A stretch of DNA of 64,000 nucleotides from NCBI RefSeq assembly GCF_914767665.1, contig NC_059504.1, forward strand, positions 14,324,501 to 14,388,500, in the 5' to 3' direction. The notes under the pieces were generated by a model. The model worked only from the letters and a program-made list of their open reading frames with translations, had not been told where the DNA came from and made no database searches. Every line of letters begins with the position of its first letter. The first letter of the stretch is position 1. This document shows positions 11,801 to 20,200 of the stretch, piece by piece. Source of the DNA: Harmonia axyridis (taxonomy: Eukaryota > Arthropoda > Insecta > Coleoptera > Coccinellidae). A program made the position numbers and the translations under genes.

Positions 11801-14800
11801 GAGACAATATATCTACTTATTCAGTACTTGGAAACAAAACATTAACACTTCTCACACCTTCTAGAATTGTAGAATTGTGTTCCATAATTCATAATCTTTG
11901 ATTCAAATGTTAATTTTTTTCTTCAGTGATCACAGGAAGTACCGATGGTATTGGTAAAGCATATGCCATAGAATTAGCCAAGAGAGGTATTAATGTTATT
12001 TTAGTGAGCAGAAGTAAAGAAAAATTAGAGAACACTGCGAAAGAAATAGGTAAGTTTGATCATAATGAACTGAAATTTGTTTGAAAGATAACCACATCAA
12101 CTGAATCTCGAAAGTATCTTTCGAATTTGCTGCTTAACTTTACAAATCGAAATATTATAATGTTAAAGGATTTTATTTTTTTAGAATGTCAGTATTCAGT
12201 AAAAACGAAAATTATAGCAGCAGATTTCTCTCTTGGTGAAAAAGCAATAGATATAATCAAGAAAGAGATTGGAGGTACAGAAATAGGTATTTTAGGTGAG
12301 TTAAAGAATATCAGTTATTTATGAAATGTCAGTAACTGATGATATTCCTATATTTCTTCAACAACATCCATGCTTCATGAATAAATTGCATTAAATCAAT
12401 TGAATAGATTCTCAATTATAATGCTGGAAGTAATTAACTTCCATCATATTAATTGCTTAGGTAGTTGACAATTCTCAATTTTATATTTCATAAAAAATGT
12501 ATGTTAGAATCCTGATTATATTTTTAAATAATCTTCAATGAACGCAATTACATTTTTTTTGTATATTTTAGCTGTAGAAATATAAGTTTTTCTGTGAGTT
12601 CTTTGATTTTAAAAAATTTCAATTGTTGTCTCTCGAATTATTGAAAAATCGATTCAGCTGTTATTAAGTTATAAATAAAAATTGTTTGTCCGAGTTTTTT
12701 CGAATGGGGACAAAGGCATCTCTGAGAGAGGGCATTATAAAATAACATTCTTATTAGTAACATAATAAATTAGAACGGCGCATATTTGACTTGAATTGAA
12801 TAATTTCAACAATTAAAAAAAAAAGAAAAGATTGAAATAGAGAGGAAAATATGAAATTATTCTTTCCTTAACCATATATCTACGTTATACATATACATAT
12901 AAGATTTTCTCGCATTTCTCCTAATGATTATTCTGGTATATTCACAGTGAACAATGTTGGAAAACAATACGATTATCCCATGTATCTGGAAGAGGTTCCA
13001 GAACAAGATCTTTGGGATATAATCAATATCAACATTGGTGCAGTAACTATGATGTGTAGAACGTTCGTTAAAGATATGAAGAAAAGAGGAAAAGGTGCCA
13101 TTGTGAATGTATCTTCAGCATCTGAACTTCAACCATTGCCTTTGATGACTGTATATGCTGCTACAAAGGTAAGGAACAATGCCTCTAGATACATATTCGA
13201 CTTTTTCGAATTTTGGTCTTTTTTTTTCAAAATAAACTTTTGGAATCGGCGACGGAAAAAAAAATAAACCCTCTAAAATTTTATCAGTTTGGAATGTGTT
13301 GAATTCAAAAATCAAAAACCTGAAAACTAAATGAGCTACTCGCGTGAAATTTGGGAGAAAAATCATATGTTAGATGGCATTGATGTTCCCAGCTTGGGAA
13401 CCTGATCCATGAATATTGAAGGCAAAAAATCAAATTTTGAAAAATTCGTATCTCCAAAAAATGACTCCACACAAACAAACGAAAATATATGTTAGAAATT
13501 ATCCTCATTTTTCAGGCTTACATCAAAAGTTTCACAGCATCTCTTCGCTATGAATACGGAGAACACGGCTTGACTATTCAGCATCTAGGACCTTTCTTCG
13601 TGAACACGAAAATGAACAAATTCAGTGACAGGTTCCAAAAAAACTCTTTCATGGTACCCAATCCCGATATGTATGCCAGATATGCTGTGTCTATCCTTGG
13701 CAGACAGGATAAATCCACTGGTTACTGGACACACGGTATACAGGTAAAAGTTGCATCACGAATTTCAGAAAGCATCTTGTATTGTTTAGGTTTTTCAATT
13801 ACTACTAGTGCTGATAGAGATATCAACGTGTATGGGAATTGGGAACCTTTAAGTTGGAGTTTCAATTTTCAATGTTATTGGAATTTACGAACTATTGTTA
13901 GCGGTATATTAATAATATTGACGATATAATGAATTTATTCAGATTACGTCAATCAAGAATTGTTTATTATACAGAGTGAAGCAGAATATATACAATACAG
14001 TTTCAAAAAATGAATCAAGAGACCCTAGACTGACTCACTGACTGGAAGAACAGTTGGGATACTTAAAAGTTTTTACGATAGAGAAATGCTATGATAGAAT
14101 AAGTCCTGGGTCTAACAGTAGAAGCACATTTTCTCATTGAAATAAGATCTATCTTTGTTTTCTAAATAGGCTTCAACATAACACTATTGGCAATCACTTC
14201 TTCACTAGAACCAAATTGCTTTCCCTGGAGCATTCCTTAAAGGTTTGCAAAAAGCCAGTATTCACTGAAAGCCATATTTTTAAAATAAGTTGAGTGATTA
14301 AGCATTTGGAAGCGTAATTGTGCCAAATTGATCATAGTTTTCATTTATTAGTAGAAAATAATTTTCCATGAACATCATTTCGAATTTCTCAAGAGAATTT
14401 AGACTGAATTTCTGTTTTTTTCACGACGGTCTCCATTTCATTCTATCGAAATGAGTGTTTCTAAATATTTTGTTGATTTTTTTGATTTGGCTTATCTTTA
14501 ATTAATATTTTTAGTACTGCTGGCCTCCGTACGAAATATGAAAACTATTCATTTTAGGCACAACATTTTAGGTCTGAATTAAAAATGAAGACTACCCACT
14601 AGGGTATCCAACAGATAAAAAAATTCATTCCATTCCATTTGAAAACTTGGACCTTTTGGCATTTTTATGGTCATTTTCTAAAAATCGCAGTGTCTTTCGG
14701 ACCACTATTAACCTACTCTGTATATGTTTAGGAATTCTTCGAGCTTCGGAGAAATCATTGTCAAGATACATCTCTTAGATATGATCTCTTGAAAAAATGG

Positions 14801-15012
14801 AGTACGATTGAAAGAGTTCTGCCACAAAATTAGTTGCGTCGAAATCTACTTATTTTTATTTTTAATATAAAAGAGGTAAAAATTAAATTTATCTTTTTCA
14901 GAGCTTTCTAACTGAGATTGCACCAGAATGGATCAGAATGCATATTGGGGGTCAAATGAATAAACACCTCAGAAACGAATATCTAAGTGAACAGAAGAAG
15001 AAAATTTCGTGA
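8665..15012 (+). CDS. HSDL1: HSDL1-like short-chain dehydrogenase/reductase, six coding exons
   Basis: Coding exons are 8665-8842, 11927-12049, 12185-12295, 12948-13168, 13516-13743 and 14902-15012. All introns are GT-AG and the joined frame is 323 residues. Seen: a hydrophobic N-terminal anchor (about residues 8-30), the nucleotide-binding TGSTDGIG (62-69), NNVG (139-142), active-site Ser about 194, and the Tyr207-x3-Lys211 pair in VYAATK. The C-terminus ends KKIS, a dilysine ER-retrieval signal. Family knowledge: the layout and the tail motif GYWTHGIQ match hydroxysteroid dehydrogenase-like 1, a relative of HSD17B12/very-long-chain 3-oxoacyl-CoA reductase. These are membrane-anchored NAD(P)(H) oxidoreductases. 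Vertebrate HSDL1 has Phe at the catalytic Tyr and is called inactive; here Tyr is kept, so activity is possible (inference). The substrate is unknown. Intron 1 contains a mariner. An AG directly before the start region suggests an upstream noncoding exon. Confidence 0.92.
9049..10192 (+). mobile_element. Mariner (irritans/Himar-like), degenerate, in HSDL1 intron 1
   Basis: Termini AATTGAAAAGTCCCTGG and CCGGGGACTTTTCAATTGGC are inverted repeats. The frame broken across 9200-10150 reads MRKLCAKWVPRKLTIDQNQQ and RRYVTMDKIWLHHSTPESNR, a Himar-like DD34D transposase. The first motif reads MDKIW where MDETW is usual. Several frameshifts and a deletion remove the region with the second and third catalytic Asp. 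Dead element. Confidence 0.85.
10193..11926. other. Rest of HSDL1 intron 1
   Basis: AT-rich intron sequence. 11040-11640 has the look of an old repeat (many short frames, no coding bias) but matches nothing clearly in the window. Confidence 0.35.
11927..12049 (+). CDS. HSDL1: HSDL1 coding exon 2
   Basis: Starts after CTTCAG, finishes a Leu codon, then reads ITGSTDGIGKAYA, the dinucleotide-binding turn, followed by the second beta strand (GINVILVSRS). Donor GTAAGT, phase 1. Confidence 0.92.
12185..12295 (+). CDS. HSDL1: HSDL1 coding exon 3
   Basis: Starts after TTTTTTTAG. Encodes residues 101-137, including KTKIIAADFS, the strand with the Asp that normally contacts adenine. Donor GTGAGT, phase 1. 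Confidence 0.9.
12296..12947. other. HSDL1 intron 3
   Basis: A 652-bp intron with donor GTGAGT and acceptor TTCACAG. Nothing else recognised. Confidence 0.6.
12948..13168 (+). CDS. HSDL1: HSDL1 coding exon 4 (catalytic core)
   Basis: Starts after TTCACAG and completes ILVNNVG across the junction. Carries the IININIG helix, the VNVSSAS strand with the catalytic Ser, and VYAATK with the catalytic Tyr and Lys. Donor GTAAGG, phase 0. Confidence 0.94.
13516..13743 (+). CDS. HSDL1: HSDL1 coding exon 5
   Basis: Starts after TTTTTCAG. Encodes residues 212-287 (AYIKSFTASLRYEYG, then LGPFFVNTKM and TGYWTHGIQ). The last motif is what points to HSDL1 rather than HSD17B12. Donor GTAAAA, phase 0. Confidence 0.92.
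14190..14350 (-). pseudogene. Mariner scrap in HSDL1 intron 5
   Basis: Reads in parallel with the degenerate mariners at 33700-33850 and 47040-47190 (shared CTGGAGCATTC and AACCAAATTGCTTT-like stretches). It is the C-terminal transposase region, heavily mutated. Confidence 0.5.
14902..15012 (+). CDS. HSDL1: HSDL1 coding exon 6 and stop
   Basis: Starts after TTTTTCAG. Encodes 36 residues from SFLTEIAPEW to the TGA at 15010-15012. It ends in a lysine-rich tail with terminal KKIS. Confidence 0.9.
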   Translation, partial: SFLTEIAPEWIRMHIGGQMNKHLRNEYLSEQKKKIS

Positions 15013-15915
15013 AAATGTTTTTCCTAGTGAAAAGACTCAAGGATTATCGAACTCATGTCAGTGCTTGTTTGCGAAACGTCGACCTATAAGTGTCAATTGT
15101 TTTTATTTTGGAAGAATTTTGATGGAAATGCGGTTGATACCTTAAATATAGAAATTGAACTTTTATTTCTAGTCTCAAACGTTTCAAAAGTGGTGATTCA
15201 TGTTTTTATAATTTATTGCAATATGATTCGACAGTGGAAAATTCAACTGGACCCAGTGATTTGTGATGTATCATATATTTTTTTATTGATGGAATGTATA
15301 CAGTGAAGAATTACATTGTTATGGAAATATTCCTTTTAGTATTTCAGAATCGAGTGAAAATTAAGAATTTTCAAATTATGACATAAATTGATTGAACTCA
15401 ATTAAAAATCAATAATACCTAAATCGATTTTTCTAGAAATAAACGAGATCATTTCCATTTTAAAAACAAGTATGAACTCAAAATTTTCATGGCTACTAGA
15501 TTATTTCGAATTAATTGATTTAGAAAAATTAAGGCCGGAAAGAAATTTTAGGTATATTTATAAAGAAAACAGTGGATCATTATTATTTTATTGGACAAGT
15601 TTTATTGTTCAGTGAGAATACTCCATAAGATAGAAGTTGGTTCTTCTAATCTGACCAACCAACATGAAATAAAAAGATTAATGGAAAAAGTAGTGGCAAA
15701 TCCCATTTACACAGGCTATTATAAAAGGAAATTCCTGTGAAAGAAGAATCGAGCATTTACCAGATAATCAATAACAAAAAAGTTGTGAGTGAGCTTAAAA
15801 AAACGATATACATACGTAGTGTGGATCGAAAAAAAGTGGAGAAGCAACCCTTCTCAAAATCTGATGAGTGTTTCCGTAGTTTGTTTAATATCAAGTATTG
15901 CTGAATATGAAATTA
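15013..15915. other. Intergenic gap between converging genes
   Basis: This 0.9-kb stretch separates the HSDL1 stop from the receptor stop on the other strand, so both 3' UTRs must lie here. AATAAA at 15438-15443 (+) and AATAAA on the - strand at 15587-15592 are candidate polyadenylation signals. They cross over each other, so overlapping transcript ends are possible. No other feature seen. Confidence 0.45.
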
Positions 15916-15972
15916 TTACGTGTTTTTTATTTGCACCAAGAACATAATTATTGTAGACATTGATTTCAATCC
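15916..15972 (-). CDS. Gustatory-receptor-like gene, terminal exon
   Basis: Begins after TTTTTTTAG and encodes GLKSMSTIIMFLVQIKNT followed by TAA (15918-15916). This is the position of the receptor signature TYhhhhhQF, here in diverged form. Confidence 0.78.
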   Translation of the reverse strand, partial: GLKSMSTIIMFLVQIKNT

Positions 15973-17207
15973 CTAAAAAAATATCATTATTGAAATCGAA
16001 CCATCGAACTTTTACAAACCTCGAGGTATGATTGTGGATCCAATCTCATGATGCCAAAAACCAATAGATCGATATCGACATGCTCGATTTGAAGAAGTAG
16101 TGTTCGACACTGAAAGAGAAAGAAAAAATAGAAAAATTTGTGCAAACATTATGCTATGGTTTATGATTTTCTGACATAACAATGAATTACAGAATAGCTC
16201 CACTTGTACGAAATGGTGAGTATCAAGAACGGTAAGCATATTTTACCGATGAAAGACAATTGATTGAATTAGATTCATCTATTTTTATTCCTCAAATTTC
16301 AAGCACCGAGCTTTCGAACCAGAAGTATCAATTCTGTATAAAACCTGAATTGTTGTTCAGTTGTTACTGCACATCTCAAAATAAGCGAAAAAATTCAGTA
16401 AGACTGAGAAAATTTTTGTTCATTGGTCGTTTTCAAAATAGTTATTTTGATATTAGTGCAGAAGGCATCTTCCACGAGTTCAAAATTCATGAACGATCCA
16501 CGAAGTGAAGAGTTTTTGTATGAACGAGTGTGAGTGACTTCTTCACTGTACTGATGAGGGCCAAAAGCCCGAAACACTTGTCTACGGTTAGTATTTCTCT
16601 GTGAGGGACTGTCCTTATCCTTTTTTCCTTTGTTTTATGAACAATTGCCCTCGTTAGCCTTTCCACAAAATTAATGGGATATTCGATATTCGCATAAATA
16701 TCGTTTAGTGATTCTTGTATTGCAAAATGTGGGTCGGCAGGACAATTTTCTGTATGATGAATTTGGTAGATAATAGATAAATCCGTGGCAGAAGAGTTCC
16801 GAGCACCAACATATAATATCAAATAGTATATTATGTATATTAATATTAAGTATAATATATAAGTATATTAAGTATAGGATGGAGGAGCACCTCCTCCAAT
16901 TATTACTTTCAAGAAATGGATTCAGGGAAAAGGCTTGATTATTTCATTCGACGAACTGGATGAATTAAATTTTGTGAATTATTTCATTATTTAAAAGAAT
17001 ATTTATTCATTCCCACTAACAATTCGCTGAAGGGTTAATGATTCACAGGGATTCAGGACTTGGCTTGATTTTCAAGCTACTTGGCTTGAGCTTGACTTAA
17101 TATTCAAGCCACTTGGCTTGAGCTTGACTTGAAATCAAGTCAAGTAGTAGTTTTTCAATCGCAAGTCAAGTATTTATTTACAATGTAAAATGGTTGTACC
17201 GTTGAAA

Positions 17208-17246
<39 letters not shown>

Positions 17247-20200
17247 ACAAGTACTGGAATCATATCAAGCTACTTGATTTTTCAGCAGTTTCATTGAGTA
17301 GTGTCACATCAATAAAAAAATGATGAAATGAGTAGGAACCTTGCAAAAAAACACTTTTATTTATTAAACTTATTGTTTGAAAAAACCGAAAATATCAACT
17401 TTTTTGAAATAGAAACATAAATTAAATCACTATAAATCATAACAAAATGAAAAATAATAAAAAATGAGGGTTTTTGATGTTGAGAACTTCCAGGCTTAGT
17501 TTTATTTCATAATTTTTCATCCAGGATCTAAGACACATGAGGCATATTATAGATTTGTCGCCTAACCTATTGCCGGTTTTTGTAACTGTAAGAGCAGCTC
17601 TGGAAAATTGTCTCTTAACAGGAGCTGAAGATGCTGGCATTGGTAAAAATCCTTGGCCATTTTGGCCAAGTTTGGAAAGATATTTCTGAAACTACCAAAA
17701 TCTAGCAATAGATCCATAAAAATATGAGAAAACTACCAATAAATTCACACTGGTGAATGCTTCAGTTTCTCGGCGCTCGAGGAATCCCCTCATTTAGTCT
17801 AAGCGCGTACGAAATTGCAGAAATATGTGCCGTGCGACGCGTGCATGTCAAGCTCAAGTACCTAATATCAAGTAGCTTGATATCAAGTCAAGCAATAAAT
17901 ATTTAAAATCAAGTCAAGTCAAGCTCAAGTGTGTAATTTTTCACGAGCTTGATTTTCAAGTCAAGTAGTTGGTTAAAATGTCAAGGTACTTGGCTTGATG
18001 AATCCCTAATGATTCACTTACTGTTCTATTTATCTTAGCAATCTACCGATCCAGTAACAAACGTGGTAACTAACAAAATTCGTTCTGTCATGCAAAAATA
18101 CATTTCGGCACTAAATCTGTGTGAATCTGAGATATTCTGGCACGATTTTGTTCTACAAGGTGTGGCAAAATGAATGGATTAGCCACAATATTAGAGAAAT
18201 AATGAACCAATATCATGACTACTTACTGTCAAGTTAACATTCCTTTCAGCATTTCTTGCCAAGCACAATTGAACAACATGTGATTTGAATTCATCTGCCT
18301 AAAACATTCACATAAAATTAAATATTCAACTATAAATTCTCAAAAAAGGAGGTGAATATTCTCCTGAAATTTAATAATAATGCGCAACAGATACTAGTGA
18401 TTAGTGGTTACTCAAAGACTATATTCTTCTAAGAGGTTAGGTTAGTTCACAAAGTTTTACTGGTGAAACGAGGTGGAAATATGTAAATTAGAAGAGGAAT
18501 ATTATTACAAAAAAAGTACCCATCACTAATTTGGATCAAATGAGAATTTCAGGCATACTCACACTATTTTGCAACTTTTGAAACACCATGACAATATAAG
18601 GCATCGTTGTCAACAATGTTAAGGCTGGTAAAAAGGAAATTTTACTCAGTTTTGGTATGATAAATCCCATAACAACAGAAAATGCTACGAGGCTGTATGC
18701 ATATACCATTAGCATAATACACACCATAGATAGGCCGTGTGCCTTTAAACTAAAGTTCCAAGATTGACACACTTTCAAATGAAGCTGTGAAACTGTTATG
18801 ACCTCTTGTTCTATAATCTTTGTATTCTCCAAGGTATTTAGTTTGTCTGTAGGATGAAAAAACCACCTTAATTATACTTAATAGTTATTTATGCAACAAG
18901 TGCAAAAAGTGAATGTTTATTGCACTCGACGTGAAAATGTCCGACGAGGCCGTTAGGCCGAGTTGGACAACACGTCGAGTGCGATAAACAATTTTTGCAC
19001 GAGTTGCATACAACATTTTTTCTACGTTCATGCAAAAAGCAAAAAATGATTTATTGAGGTGCGGCACTAGGTGTAGGAAAATGAAAAGCGCAACTTGATT
19101 ACTTTATTATTAATATCGATTTGTATTGAAACAGGAACTAATACGTTAGGAACAATTTAACTCAAACTTTATTTTTACCCTCAATGTTGAAAGTGAATGA
19201 ACAATTGGTGCAATTTTCAATATGAATATTTCGTAGTGAAGTACTTTTTAAATCCACTTCTTGATTTGTTACTGCTGTAAACGTACTAGTACTTGTTAAC
19301 TGTACATCGTTATTTCCTTCAGGCTGAAATATTTGTTTGTCATGATGACAGCACGGTGAAGTAGAATGACATATGAGTGCAATAAAAACTTTATTGCACT
19401 AATGCAATAATAAATAAAATAATAATAAAGAACTTCTTTTTCCACTAAATATAGTTCAATAAAGTTTTGCTTTTTGCATGAATGTAGAAAAAAATGTAAA
19501 TAGTGGTTATGGTCTTGAAACTGTAACAGCCAAACACGCGCAATTTTGGTTTCGTCGATTCCGGTAATTTCGATGTCAAAGATGCAGCACGCACTGGAAG
19601 GCCAATTGTTGAAAATTTCGATAAAACCATCAACATTGTCGAGTCCGATCGTCATGTGAACACTGATTCGATTGCCCAAGAGCTAACAATTGCACAAAAA
19701 ACCGTTTGGAACCATTTGCATAAGGCTGGTCTCAAGAAGAAGCTCAATATATGGGTACCACACGAGTTAACTCAAAAATCCTCATGGACCGAATTTCCAT
19801 CTGCAAAACGCTGTTGAATCGCAACAAAATCGATCCATTTTTGAAGCGGTTGGCGACTGGTGATGAGAAGTGGATCACTTACGACAACGTCAAGCAAAAA
19901 CGGTCGTGGTCGAAACGCGCTGAGTCGACGGAAACGGTGACCAAGCTAGGATTGATGGCCAGGAAGGTATTGGTGTCTTTGCTGGGATTGACAGGGAATT
20001 ATCTACTATGATCTGTTAACTCGGGAGTGTACTCTCAACAACTGCCTGAAAGAAGCAATCGCCTAGAAGCGCCAAGCTCTGGTCAACAGAAGAGAACAAC
20101 GTCAGGTTACAGTGACTCGCCAGAAGCATCAGAAGCGTGGTTCTTATGCATCCACCTTATAGTCCGGACCTGTCACCAACTGATTACCATCTATTTCTGT

